From Bremia lactucae (Eukaryota > Oomycota > Peronosporomycetes > Peronosporales > Peronosporaceae), in the NCBI RefSeq assembly GCF_004359215.1, contig NC_090618.1:3228203-3292202 (forward strand): a stretch of 64,000 nucleotides of DNA, given 5' to 3'. Below are positions 1 through 11,500 of the stretch, piece after piece. The position numbers and the translations under genes were made by a program. Each line of letters begins with the position of its first letter. The stretch's first letter is position 1. The notes under the pieces were generated by a model, which ran no database searches, was not told the DNA's origin, and saw only the letters and a list, made by a program, of their open reading frames with translations.

Positions 1-2370
1 CTTCCGCAGGATGACATGCGAGAAGAGGCGACCGTTCGTTTAGCGTACGGCGCGCTCGTAAAGTCTGAGGGAGTTCAGGTAGAACTCGCCGTCAGCTTTA
101 GTGACTTCTTTTGTAAATAGAAGTTCACTGTGCTAGGTATGGAAAATCCGTATTATCTCATCCTAGGCGTCCCATGGTTGGCAAAGTACTAACCATGGAT
201 AGACTGGCGTACACGCACAGTTGCAAACTCTACGCAGAACACCGGAAAGGATATGTTCCTGCGAGAGACATATGCAACTGATTTCGTGTCGAACACAATT
301 AGGAGTGCGTTGACGGGATGTCAACGTCACAAAAAAATTCCAAATCGCTACGCCTAGTGTAGTTAGAAGTGTACCGACTGGATGTCAAGTGACACAAATT
401 CCTACCCAGCTCGTAGGAACTGGGGTACTGAAAAGGGCAACGACAAACAATCATGTGCCCCATAGTCCTGCAAAGAGTCGAGAGCCTGTGGCAGTAGACG
501 GTCAGCTCATACGAAGTCAAGCGTCGCATGAACCGGCACAGTGTCTAGAGCCTCGTGCGGTTGGAAGAAGTGCGTTAGCCAGGAGAGCAACGGCACCCGC
601 TTCCCAGTCAAAGGTCGCGGTGACTCGAAGAGCGAGTATTCGACAGGCTAGGACGATCAAAGGCACGTCTCAGCGAGTAACCTTTAGATCAGATCCTATT
701 AAAGAGGACGGTCCTTCGAATGAGGTGTAAGAAGCCGTCAGAGACAATATTGCCGAGGCATCCTCGGTTGAGGTGCTCCGGCAAGTCTTTAAATCTGCCG
801 AGGAGATAGTAAAAGTTCCGGAGATGTCGTGGCATCAGTTCCTTGCCGAACTTAAGAACGAATAGATGTACGTAATATGGACACTTACACCAGAAGTGAA
901 CTTGGTAGACTTGTGCTCATCGTCTACAATGGACGAGAGCGTCCTAGAAACGGACAAAAATCAATGGTTCGCTGTTCAAGGCTGGGATGCCTTGACAGAC
1001 AGTCCGTTCTTTGAGGTTCTGTGGAAACATCGCGATGTGTTCTCAGAAGAAGTGCCGAGCTTGCCTACCAGCAGATAGGTGCATCGGGCACGAAATTGAC
1101 CTCGAACCTGTCACCAAGTATTGTGTGACCAGGGAATGGCCCTTGCCGAACGCACAAGTCAATTAAATCGATAAATTCTTCGACAAGCGTGCCATGGCGG
1201 GTCATGTGCGTGAAAGCAAATCGCCCCACTGCAGCCGGACCTTATGTGTGCGTTAAGCCACAGGTATATGGCGCGTGGTTCATGCTTACAATAAGCTGAA
1301 CACGGCGACGGTACCGGCGCAAACGCCAATCTCGCGGAAAGATGTTCTGCTGAACTTCATGAAAAAGTCAACAATCTTTTCCGCGTTGTATTTAAAAGAT
1401 GGCTACTATCAGGTACTCATGAGAGAGTCCGATGTAGCCAAAACTGCAGTAAATACCCCAAGCGATATGCTTTGGGAGTGGCTTGTGATGCCTCAAGGTT
1501 TGAAAAAACGCACCGGCGACATTTAACAATTGGTGGCTTACGTGATGCGTCGGCACCGTGCCTACGCGTCCCATTACTTTGACGATGTATTCGTGCATAG
1601 TAGGGCCGAGTACGGGTTAAGCTTAATAGAGTCGCACAAGTGTCATTTAGACGCTGTGTTGCAGACTTGAAAGGACGCCCAATTGTACGTCAGCTTGCAA
1701 AAGTGCATTAGAGGAGTCCCTGAGATACCGGTGCTGTGTTGCATCGTAGGCACACATGGTGGTGTACGAGCAGACCCATACAATGTAAAGTCTGTAAATA
1801 AATGGCAAATCCCACGGCATGCGAAGGATTTGCGCCAACTCCTAGCGCTCGCTAATTACTTGCATACAGATAGCAAGATTTATGCTGAGCGAACCAAACC
1901 AATGTCTGATCTCATCAAAAAGGACGCAGAATGGGTTTAATCAAAAGTACAAGAACATGCGTTCACATCTGTGAAGCAATCTCTTATAATAGCCCGGTCT
2001 TGGCCTTACCAGACGCAGATAAACCCTTTAGCATCGTATGCGATGCAAGCAATTTTGCAATCGGCAGCGCGCTCATGCAAAATGATGACGACGGCGTTGA
2101 CCGTGTCATTTCTTATCAGTCCCGGCTTATAAAAGCCACGAAACTGAATTAGATTGTGCATGACAATAAGCTACTTGAAATAAAGCATGCTCTTGTCAAG
2201 TTTCGAGTGCATATTGGGCCCCGATCCATTTGTGGTTTATACGGATCACACATCAAGGCAGACTGCAATAAACTCATCGCACCTATTGCCTAGAATGGCA
2301 GGATGGCTTATATTCAGTTTAATTTTAAAGTTGAATACAAGTCGGAAAGTCGAATTTCTTGGCTGAGCTA
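1..2370 (+). mobile_element. Decayed Ty3/Gypsy pol (protease to RNase H)
   Basis: A plus-strand Gypsy polyprotein remnant broken by many stops and frameshifts. Near 120-230 it reads as the end of the aspartic-protease region (YYLILGVPWL), followed by the linker. The reverse transcriptase core lies at about 1080-1700 (VVHAYNKLNTATVPAQTPI, YYQVLMRES, PQGL), and the RT connection and RNase H region at about 1683-2300 (FSIVCDASNFAIGSALMQ, VISYQSRL). At least six in-frame stops separate the conserved blocks, so it cannot make a polyprotein. The same subfamily recurs at 27704-28492 and 62430-63042. No flanking LTR is visible inside the window, so the 5' part lies outside and the 3' part is lost. 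Confidence 0.85.
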
Positions 2371-2599
2371 GTGCTCGATCTATCGCTCGCATTTGGCATG
2401 TTTAAACATCGCCATCGCTGTCGAAATTGTGGGAAAATCGATCTGCAGCCAACATAGTGCGGAAACTCTTTGCGCTGACAAAATTACCGAGCACGGGTAG
2501 CACAGAAGGTCCATTCGCATAAAGTTTGCTCTCGCGCATTGCCTCAAGTACCTCACGGAGCCACGACTATGCACGGGAATGTCATTAAAAGGCTCGACG

Positions 2600-3250
2600 C
2601 GTCACGAAATAGGAGGAGAACATGAGATACCCGTACGATTAAATGTAGCGGTGGTGTTCTTAAGCCCCTGCGGCATCATAAGCCATTCCCAGAACATGTC
2701 CCTAGGTGTACTGACGGCAATTAAAGGAACATAAAAGCCGTTCGTTAAATAAAAGAAAGCGAATATCGTGCTCCCTGACCTTCCGTAAGATCGGCTTTTT
2801 CGCTGGAATCGTTCTATCGTTCACTTTGTCAGAAGGATGATTGATACGCCATCCACTTGACGGCTTCCTAACGCAGAAGTTGGGACTGGAATTATGGAGT
2901 GACGTGCTTTCGCGCAAATGACCAGCTAAGAGAGGCCATTCAAAGAATGTGTTTTTGGCTTTAACCTGGTCATGTTGAAACGGACACGCAATAATTGGAC
3001 CCTGGAACGAGATCTACCACGTGCCGTTGTCTGTCTTGACGGCAAGAACCGCCGGGATGGTATCCGGGAGGACATCACAGAACTCGCGCGCGAGCGCGAG
3101 AACAAGATTCTTCGACGCATCAATTTCTTCCCAAGACGCTCGCGAAGCGCTCTTCGTGAGTGGACTTGCGCTCCATTTCTTCCGGACGCTCATCGTTATT
3201 AGCGCCGGAACTTGAACGTCTCACGTAGTTGTTCGATCTCTCGCCTTTTC
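2600..3250 (-). mobile_element. Gypsy pol fragment, minus strand
   Basis: Minus-strand reading gives the segment before the RT active site. The pattern is a decayed version of 'IPAVLP..' followed by 'SSPNFCVRKPSSGWRI' and 'DRTIPAKKPILRK', which matches the N-terminal part of Gypsy reverse transcriptase seen elsewhere in the window. Frames change several times. It directly abuts the end of the plus-strand pol remnant, so two opposite copies are joined here. Only a fragment remains and no LTR is attached. Confidence 0.7.
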
Positions 3251-4574
3251 AGATCACGCAGCATCTCACCATACGAAAGCACTGAAGCTACGTGATGTCA
3301 GACGCGGCGTGAGGATGATCGCGACCTGCAACGAATGGCTGCTCGAACCGACATTAGTCATGTTTACCACATAAACTGTTTCATGTGACGGAGCCGGCGT
3401 GAGAGGACATGCGCACGGCACCCTGGGAGTCGTCGCGACACAGATGGACCGACCGGAAAATCACTGCTTCCGCGTAACTAGCGGAAGCCTCTGCCTATGT
3501 GTGATATCCGCGACTTGGACTGACATGGGAGCTACTGATCTCTCGTGATGCATCGGAAGACCATGCTTTGACGCGATAGTCGCGTCTTGAACGCACACGG
3601 GAGCCACTGCTACGTGACGCACGGATATCTTCTGCTTTTGAGCACTTTTGAATGATCTCACACGCATGTGAGCCGCTGCTCGGCCGTGTGAAACCCGAAG
3701 CCATTGCTGCCGGTTGGATTCTTAACTAGGAATACACCGTTCGGTTAAGGAGGAGCATGTTGTGGAGTTGCATACCCAGCATGTTGTGCAGTTGCAAACC
3801 ACATGCGAATGAACGTCGGAGGTATAGTGAGTCGTGACTATGGGATTCACGGCAGCAATATACTGCCACGTACTCGTCATCGCGTTGAGAACAGCAAGTA
3901 CCGCATTGCCAATGATGTCACGTGACTCGACCGTGCGTTTCAGCCGACCCAACGTCGAAACGATGTCTTGCGAGTCACGACATCACGTTTGGAATACATT
4001 CTTGCTTTTAAGAGCATCGAACCGGTAAAGTAGCACCACCAAATGTTGTCCGTGCATGCGAGGCGTACCTTACGCATACAACAACCATCTCCCCTGGAGA
4101 CTCGCGAACACGCAGCCGCGACAGGAGAATCGAGAAACTGTCGGCGCAAACAAAGTTGTTTGTCGCGCTAAAGCCCAGCAACGCTCGAAGTGGTCGCGAC
4201 GGACCGTCAACGTGTCACGCCGATCGTGGATGGGCGAGGTGACATCTAGCTGCGCGTATTGCACAGCGAAGGTAGGAGATTGTGACGCCACTGTGGGCAA
4301 GGTCCTCTGTCATGGCCCAGTAGGACGCCCCGCGCCTACTGAACGTCGTCGTTTTTATCTGTACAATAAAATTGACGGGAATATTAGACTCGGTGAAAGC
4401 GAGCACTTGTGCACGCGCACGAATGGTCGCTTGGTGGCAAGATTTAAAACAGCAGAGGCATCAGGTGTCTTTCCTTCACAGGCCTCATCAAGTTATGACT
4501 TGAAGTACGCCAAGAAACGGCGTGCTCGATCGCGTTCATCTCCATATGTAACGGTGCACCACCGACGTGTGCTC
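3251..4574. other. No recognisable gene; probable repeat-derived DNA
   Basis: Open frames exist here, the longest at 4056-4682 on the plus strand (208 codons), but none resembles a family I know. The longest one runs into an LTR, which argues against it being a gene. The stretch 3460-3720 on the minus strand is Ser/Arg/His-rich with loosely repeated 'SSGS' blocks and may be decayed retroelement linker or gag. The flanks are retroelements on both sides. Confidence 0.4.
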
Positions 4575-4963
4575 CTTAAGTACAAGTCCACTTCGCACTG
4601 CTTCAGTGCGAGTGGTGCCTCACGTCACTTCACGTACACTAGTACGTGCAGAGGAAAATTATCTTCAAAACACTTGCTTTAATGAAAGTTAAAAGTGAAC
4701 TGTATTTAATATAATTAAGTGCTTCTGTTTCTATCTATTTAATACTAACTTAATTATAAGCTGATATGGAACATGTAACAAAGTCTTATCTGTCTCTCTC
4801 TTTGCGCGCATCCAGCGCTGACTGGACCGTGGAGCAAGTAGACATAATGGCTTATATCTACCAATGGAGAAGCTTTCTGAATTTTATTACGTTAAGAAAT
4901 ATTCTCTAAATATTCTTTACCTTTTAGATAATATTTTAATCAACAACGATACAGCCCGTTACA
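4575..4963 (+). repeat. LTR family A, 5'-truncated
   Basis: It matches the two other copies at 29460-29909 (plus) and 53924-54377 (minus) over the purine-rich and AT-rich middle and ends in the same CCCGTTACA at 4955-4963. The expected start (TGTAAC-type terminus and the first hairpin) is missing. The sequence right after it matches the leader and gag start that follow the 53924-54377 copy, so it behaves as a 5' LTR of a Gypsy element. Confidence 0.75.
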
Positions 4964-5250
4964 TCACCCCTCCTTTAAACATTAATCACTCTGATTGTCA
5001 TTGCTTAGAGTGGTCACTTGAAGACCACTTGATTATAAACGATGTTAATTGGTCAGAACCAACAATTTTAAGTCTGTCGCATGGTTAACAAGTCCATGGG
5101 GTATGCGAATAGCGCGGCGCCTTCGGCTGCGGTACATGCAGCTGTGGGCGACGCATTTTTTTGTTTCTTTCGGCAGACGTTTTGTCTGCCGTAGTATCCT
5201 CTTCTCTCGCAACACTAGATGTTGCGGGTGCACGTGGTGAGTCACCACGT
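4964..5250 (+). mobile_element. Family-A Gypsy leader and gag start, truncated
   Basis: After the LTR comes a leader that matches, in inverted orientation, the sequence between the LTR at 53924 and the gag ORF ending at 53804. The gag N-terminal coding region (Ala-rich, 'FGCGTCSCGRR'-like in the shifted frame) continues to about 5250, then stops abruptly at a join with a family-B LTR. Several short perfect hairpins lie in it: arms CGGCAGAC/GTCTGCCG at 5171-5191, CGCAACA/TGTTGCG at 5208-5226, and a 21-bp near-palindrome CACGTGGTGA/TCACCACGTG at 5231-5251. Frames are broken. Confidence 0.65.
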
Positions 5251-5675
5251 GATGGGCGCGTTAGCGACCTCACCCAACGCGGTCTGCAGCGAAGCAACTA
5301 CGTGACGTGAGCGGTAATCGGGCTCCTCGTGCGGACTTACCAAGTAGGAAGTAGTTTAAGTCTGATTTATATTTGATCGCATTAAAAATTAATACCTATT
5401 TTTACGAATCAAAATGTCATTTCTATAGATAACACTAAATATGTATTTCGAGCGTATCTTTCTAGATACCTCGCGTAACGGATGACGCAAGGCGTCATCC
5501 CTCCTAATGTGAATGCACCTATGTGCATCACATACAGAAGGGCTGGTCACAAATGTGAACCACACCCGAGTGGTGGGTCTAATTACTTTATTTAACTAAT
5601 TGACCATCCCCTTAAGTAAAAAAAGTGCACTTAACGGGGACTGTGTAATATTAGGGCAACTTTAAGCTCGTTACA
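5250..5675 (+). repeat. LTR family B, 5'-truncated
   Basis: Matches the inverse of 23534-24060 and one arm of the 63045-63956 palindrome. Orientation was set from 23534-24060, where a gag ORF follows the GTTACA end. The copy lacks its first ~100 bp and is fused to family-A gag at 5250. It ends in a slightly altered CTCGTTACA at 5675. It carries a row of short inverted repeats: GTATCT/AGATAC (5454-5469), GGATGACGC/GCGTCATCC (5480-5500), TGCAC/GTGCA (5514-5527). Confidence 0.75.
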
Positions 5676-6253
5676 GTACTCGTAAGTTGCCACGGGCTGC
5701 ATACCCTGGCACAGCGATAGAGCAAAAAAAAATATTCTCTCCCGTGCCGTGAAGATAAATATACGACTGTCCGGCTCCCTGGACGCGCACATCTATTAAT
5801 ACTACGCTACAGCGGCCAGCGGCACTATTTTTTAACCTAGAAAGGTATCTGCTTAAATTTTCATAAAATTACTCGCTATTGCCTAAATGCGTAGTGCAAA
5901 CGGGATTGACACCCGATAAATCTTATGACCTAAGTGATGTCGAGAATTGGACATTTTTTTTTTTAACTTTTCAACCTAAATTTCTATATCAACGACGGCA
6001 TCATTCAAATCGTTTACGTTAAACTAATCTATGACACTTTTATGAGGTATTTGGGTATTTTACACTAAGTGCAGCGTCATGAAATGAGCCGCATTTTTGG
6101 TACCAGCGATCCGGGAGTTCCCCCTTCAGAAGATTAATAAGGTGAGATCGTCGCATCTCGTCTCGTATTAAGCGTGGCCACTCCTCTCTATCTTCGTGAT
6201 TTATTGACTCCTAATCAAGTCCGTTGTATCCAGAAAATACAGCGCACTCGACA
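5676..6253. other. Intergenic; upstream region of proteasome gene
   Basis: AT-rich, with no open frame of note. The part nearest the proteasome gene holds CCACTCC at 6178-6184, which fits the oomycete initiator consensus (YCAYTYY) about 70 nt before the start codon. This is a weak motif and the only promoter-like signal I see. Confidence 0.35.
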
Positions 6254-7096
6254 ATGGCGGACTCTGCGTATTCGTTCAGTTTGACGACCTTTAACCCGTC
6301 GGGCAAGCTCCTGCAGATCGAGTACGCGCTTAATGCCGTGAATTCTGGTGGCAAGACTTCACTTGGCATACGCTGTAAGCATTCAATCCAACGTTGTATG
6401 CAATTTGCGTAGTTTCATGGCTTTATATTGACCATGTAGGCAAAAATGGCGTCGTCATTGCCACGGAAAAGAAGTTTCCAACAATTCTCGTGGATGAGCA
6501 CTCGCACCAGAAAATTGCAGTCATCTCGGAGCCTACAGGTATCGTATATAGTGGTCTCGGGCCCGATTACCGCGTGCTGGTGCGCAAGGCGCGCAAGAAA
6601 GCACAGAGCTACTTCCAAAAGTACAAGGAGCACGCGCCTGCGAGTATTCTAGTCGGTGAAATTGCGGCCGTTATGCAAGAGTTTACGCAGTCGGGTGGCG
6701 TCCGTCCCTTTGGCGTATCAATCTTGTACGCCGGCTACGACGACGACGGTCCGCAATTGTATCAGATTGACCCATCTGGAGCGTACTTTGGCTGGAAAGC
6801 CACGGCCATGGGCAAGGATTCCGTCAGTGCCAAGACATTTCTTGAACGAGTGAGTGCAAATGGCTACATTTTGTGGTCGTGGAATGTACCCATGTTAATA
6901 TTGTGTGACTATATAGCGTTATCATGACGACTTGGAGATCGAAGATGCGATTCACACGGCGCTTTTGACGCTTCGAGAAGGTTTTGAGGGCGAAATGGAC
7001 GAAACAAATATTGAAGTTGGCATTATCAAGAGCGACAAGAAGTTTCACGTGCTCACGCCTGCGGAAGTGAAGGATTACCTCGAACAAGCAGAGTAA
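6254..7096 (+). CDS. PSMA2: 20S proteasome subunit alpha type-2
   Basis: Three exons: 6254-6374, 6440-6849 and 6917-7096, giving 236 aa, the usual length for this subunit. The introns are 65 and 67 bp with GT..AG ends, and each phase is confirmed by the conserved protein across the join (GIR|CKNGVV and FLER|RYHDDLE). The N-terminus [18 protein letters not shown] carries the alpha-subunit signature ([20 protein letters not shown]). The C-terminal block [23 protein letters not shown] is typical of alpha-2. It is one of seven alpha-ring subunits that gate the 20S core in cytosol and nucleus and has no catalytic Thr, as expected for alpha subunits. An upstream in-frame TTG frame was ignored in favour of the conserved ATG. 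It converges with the rhomboid gene, with 116 bp between stops. Confidence 0.97.
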
Positions 7097-7212
7097 AAGT
7101 AGACGTGGCTGCTATGGTGCTATTTTTTGGATTGAATGTCCAGAAGTGGCGACGGAAAGAACATTTCTTAAATTGCAAAGCTTGTAGTATTGCCAATGTC
7201 TTGTCTTGCTAC

Positions 7213-8418
7213 TCACTCGAGCTTGTGGAACGCAAGTCCGGTGCCTTGGCCGCCTAAATGACCTACACAATCAATGCGTAGATACCGTTGATAAGCTGCA
7301 CCAACGAGGTTCATTGCAGTATAAAGCTGAAGCATCTGCGATGATGTCATCTCAAAGAGGCCATACAGCAAAAGCTACACGAAAAACGCACGCTATAAGC
7401 GAATTAAATCCCTTCCAGATCTCTCATCTTCACGTACTTGTTGGTCCGGGAATAGCAAACACGATAGTGTAAAGACAGCAGAGACGGCTCCGCTGGCTCC
7501 GATCGAGAACACTGCCACAATTACAGAATGAAACGATGCTCGTCCTTTAGTTATCAACACACGCACCTCTTCCATTTCCTCGTAATCGAGACACTAGTGC
7601 ACTGAGCGCAGATGAAGTCATGGCCGACGTCAAATAGAGAGCCATGAATTTCTCGATCGACAGCAATTCCGGTTGTCGTCGTCTTAGAGAGCTGTATGTG
7701 CTTTTTACGTAGCCCACAAATCGCGAGTTCGCCACGGCTTGCTTGTACCAGGCACCCGAGAAATCGTTGCTTGGTGCTAAAACATGAGGTCCGAACTCCC
7801 ACAACATGAACATATTAATGCCAAAGTGCGGGAACGTAATGTGGCTAAATGCTGACGTTAAAAGCGTGTGAAGCCTTTTGCCATACACCACAGCGTCGTA
7901 CGAACTCGCAAAGTGTCGCCACATAAACTGATGCAGTCTTGCATTTCGAAATGACACGCGCCAGAGTCCAAAGACCACCGTGTTGGCAGCAATCAACGCG
8001 GCGATGGTTCTCTTATTCCTGTCGTCATACCACTACATGAACAATAGTGTTTCAATTCTTTAGCACATATTGTAAGACGACCTTTTTCAAACACGGAATT
8101 TCGTACCGGAAAATTGAATTGCCTTCTTGTATCACGGTACATTAGGCCCACTTCATCTCCAGACCAGTAATGATGTACACCATCGAGCTGACCGTTGTGA
8201 TGGCAAGTGGTGAATACTGACGATACAAGTATGCCACCCGAAACGAGTCCTAAACTCGCCGTTAGCACTCGGTCGTGGGGACTTGAGCGACATCGATGCC
8301 CAATTCTTTTAACAAGGTGACGACGTCGCTTGATGCCACGGAATACGAGAAGGTCCGTGTGGGACGATTGCCTGTGGATGTCTCGACAGAGAGAAGTGCG
8401 TCTCGCCAAGCTAAGCAT
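7213..8418 (-). CDS. Mitochondrial rhomboid protease (PARL/Pcp1-like)
   Basis: Predicted exons on the minus strand are 8418-8107, 8032-7567, 7511-7438 and 7374-7213, giving about 337 aa. The N-terminus (MLSLARRTSLCRDIHRQ) is Arg-rich and lacks acidic residues early on, like a mitochondrial presequence. Conserved rhomboid parts are a first membrane segment (IAANTVVFGLWR), the HTLLTSAFSH...INMFMLWEFG block, the catalytic serine motif GASGAVSA in the short third exon, and the catalytic histidine block VGHLGGQGTG near the C-terminus. The last two sit behind introns of 55 and 63 bp, so single-frame translation misses both catalytic residues. The first intron (8106-8033, donor GTACGA) is the least certain. 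Family role: intramembrane serine proteolysis in the inner mitochondrial membrane, e.g. of PINK1/Opa1-type substrates; substrates here are unknown. Confidence 0.85.
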
Positions 8419-8561
8419 TAGAGGGTCAATTATCGTATTGAGAAAAGCCTAAACGTTAGAATTACAACGCATTGATTTAAATCAAAGTCTACAAATTGGA
8501 GGGTACTATTATACATTTCTTGGTTACGCGAATTAAATAGACCCGACCAGGTCTTCCTTAT

Positions 8562-11500
8562 TCATGGAAGGGGTTGAATTCCAAGAAGCCGAGCAAGGCG
8601 TATTTGATACTTCGCTTCGACTTCTTTAAGTTTGCGAAGCTTTTGCACCTTTAAGAACGCAATTTGGCTTTCCAATGAAATACCGTCCTCTGCGCCAAAG
8701 TCCGATCCCTGAGACGATGTACTACCTTGCGATTTCGTTTTCTCTTTTCGAGAAAAGTGCTGACGCGGCGAGCTATTTTCTTGGAGATGCGAATCGGGTA
8801 AAACGCTGTTCTTGTGCCTTTTTGTACAGTCAGCTTCGGCCATAACTTTCGTCTTTGCTTTTAAGTGCATGAGGACGTCAAGGTGCGACGTTTCAATCTC
8901 GACACTTGCGTCTCGATCGAAATGGCTACTTGGGTCCCAGCGTAGATAGTAATGTGCCCAGAAACCAAGCGATTTGATCGAGCACGATGGTATAATCACA
9001 TCCTCACAAGACGTAAGAGCTCCGTAGCGACCAACCTCATTGTCTTCAGATCGAACATCTGCGTCTGAAAGATTCCAAAGACCATCCAAAGCCATTTGCT
9101 CTGCTGACGACTTTAAATGCGACCTTAACGAAGACGAAAGCTTGGGGGTCGACGTTCTCACAATGACATCACTATTTGCTACGCCTCGAGCAAAGAATGA
9201 AGTTTGCTCTTGTGGTACAATGATTGGTGACGAAGAGCAAGTCGAGAAATTCGGTGATTTTAATGGTTTCGGAAACGAGAGACCAGTATCGAGATCCCGT
9301 ACTATTTGATGTAGGCTTAATGGCTCGAAAGCCATTGCGTTCGCCTCCGAGTCGTGAGTATTTAATTCGTCGCCATTGCTCATTACGTTAACAGGATGTG
9401 TACGACTGCGTTGTGCTTGAAGATCCAGCTGCTCACGCGTAGATTGTTTGTTCGCATGAATGTCTCCATCTATCGCATGATTTCTAGAGTATGACGCTGA
9501 TGTAGCTGCAGTACGAGTGCTTCCAAAAACGGCGCTTACACCAGAAGACCAATCCGAAGCATCAAAAGCCTTTCTCTCACGGACCAAGAAATCGTCGGGT
9601 AATAATTGGTCGTTGTGAGAAGAGTAAGATGGACTTGTCGATAAAGGTTCTCGAAAAGGACTTGCGGCTGGCCTTTCAAAACATTCTCGAGTGGCTGTGA
9701 CATTGGTCTTCCGTTTCCCGCAAGAAGACTTCCGTGGCTTATAGAAGGGATTGACCACAGTCGCTCGATCCACCGTGCTCAAATACGACCACAGTGGCTG
9801 AGTTGGATGCATGGATTCCTGCTCCATGCGCTCCTGTTGTGAGTTGTATAGAAACGTTCCAAACCGACACGAGTACAAATGGTCGAGAATAAGAATAAGA
9901 AACCGTTCATTAAACTCGAAGGAACTTGGGAATTGAATCATTACTTGCCATACGCAATCAATCCACTGCAAAAAAATTGGAGACGTCTCGTTCGTGTTAT
10001 TGCTCGCACCGTGGGAAGTCCGATCACGAAATTTGTGCCCAAACGAGCACCACTCTTTCTCAATGAGTCGTTCAAAGCCCGTGATGGTTCGATAGAATGG
10101 GTCTAGTAACAGTTCCGTTAACGCTGTGAGCTGAGCCGTTCGGTCCCACCCATCGCTGCAGTGAATCAATACACTCGACTTTTGTTCTTTCACAATCCGA
10201 ACAGTTTCCACGGCGGAGTCTAAAATACGTGAAATGTGATTCAACCAGTGGGTCGAGGCGAGATGGTCGAGCCACTTGTCGTTATTCTGCTTCGTCGTGC
10301 ACAATTCCATAAGCTTCTGATAGCTCCTGCGCATGGTATGAATGTTTTCGATGCCCATGAAAATCAATTTACATTCTGTTAAGACCAACGCCGACTCTTT
10401 CGTCTCGAGAAGCTGTTGGTACCCACTATTCAGGGGTTCAAAATCACCATTAATCGAGACACTTGCAAACAGAGACGATGCGGCACTGTGCTCGGACGCC
10501 ACCATATCTGCATACTTTAATAAAGAGGTCGCATGGCGCGTTTCATAGTGCTCAGTCAACTCATACCCGGCGCGACCGACAGTCTTTTGTGCCACGGCGT
10601 TCTTCCACGGTCGTGCATCAATGATCACAAGCTTGGAAGACGACGGATTCGAGGCGGCGATGGCCTGAATCAGGAATACGTCCATGTCACATTGTTTCTG
10701 GCCAAGTCCGACTAAAGGTTGACTGCTTCGACAGATCACGGCCCCAGTTTCACGATCACGCCACGACAGAACGGGAATGCGTCCTTTCGAGCGAAATTTC
10801 GAGGCCACCGCTAGCACGCTATCAGAGACTGAAGTAGGTACAGCTAAGATGGATGGATACGTAGGACAAATGTTATATTGATTATTCACGTAGCTTAATC
10901 GCCACCGGCACGTCGAGGACGACAGTCCCATTCGTTGAAACTCCTCGACGGCGTCATAAATCCACCATCCCGCGGTGGCGTCATTCCCTTCATCAAACCG
11001 CTCGAGTGAAAACTTGGCAAACTCATCCACTTTTCCTTCGGGTTCTCCAAGTGCATGCATCCGCACGAGTGCAAACGTCCGATCAAATTTTCGAAACGTT
11101 TGCTTCGAAACGAGTCCATAGAATACAAATTGCAACCGACGAAAATCTTTGCCAATTACTTCCAACAACCCACTGTCCGTTTCGACCATTTCTTTACGTT
11201 TGACGCGTTCAATGGTCAAGAGTGGAATTGCTTGATACGCAATTAAAGACTCGGTGACCAAATCACTCGCATACGGCACACGATCTTCTCGGACCTTACG
11301 ACAATCATTTCTCCTCGTCGGTTTGAAAGGATACTTACCCACAGGGCTAAAAATGAGCCGATAATTTGTCACGTAGAGCCTCCCAACATGCTCAATTCGT
11401 TCAATAAATCGCACTCGTACGTTATCATTCTTGACCAAGACTGCCTCCCCCGGTAGTGTCTGTAAATAATTTCCATCGTGCTGTCCATTTGTCTCTTCGA

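Noticed and set aside
3461..3704. Repetitive SSGSH-like peptide suggesting a structural protein
   Set aside because: Short, frame-inconsistent, and embedded in retroelement debris.
4056..4682. 208-codon open frame on the plus strand
   Set aside because: No family resemblance, biased composition, and its 3' end is inside an LTR shared with other loci.
7206..7472. 88-codon plus-strand frame after the proteasome gene
   Set aside because: Lies opposite the last exons of the rhomboid gene, whose catalytic motifs explain the sequence.
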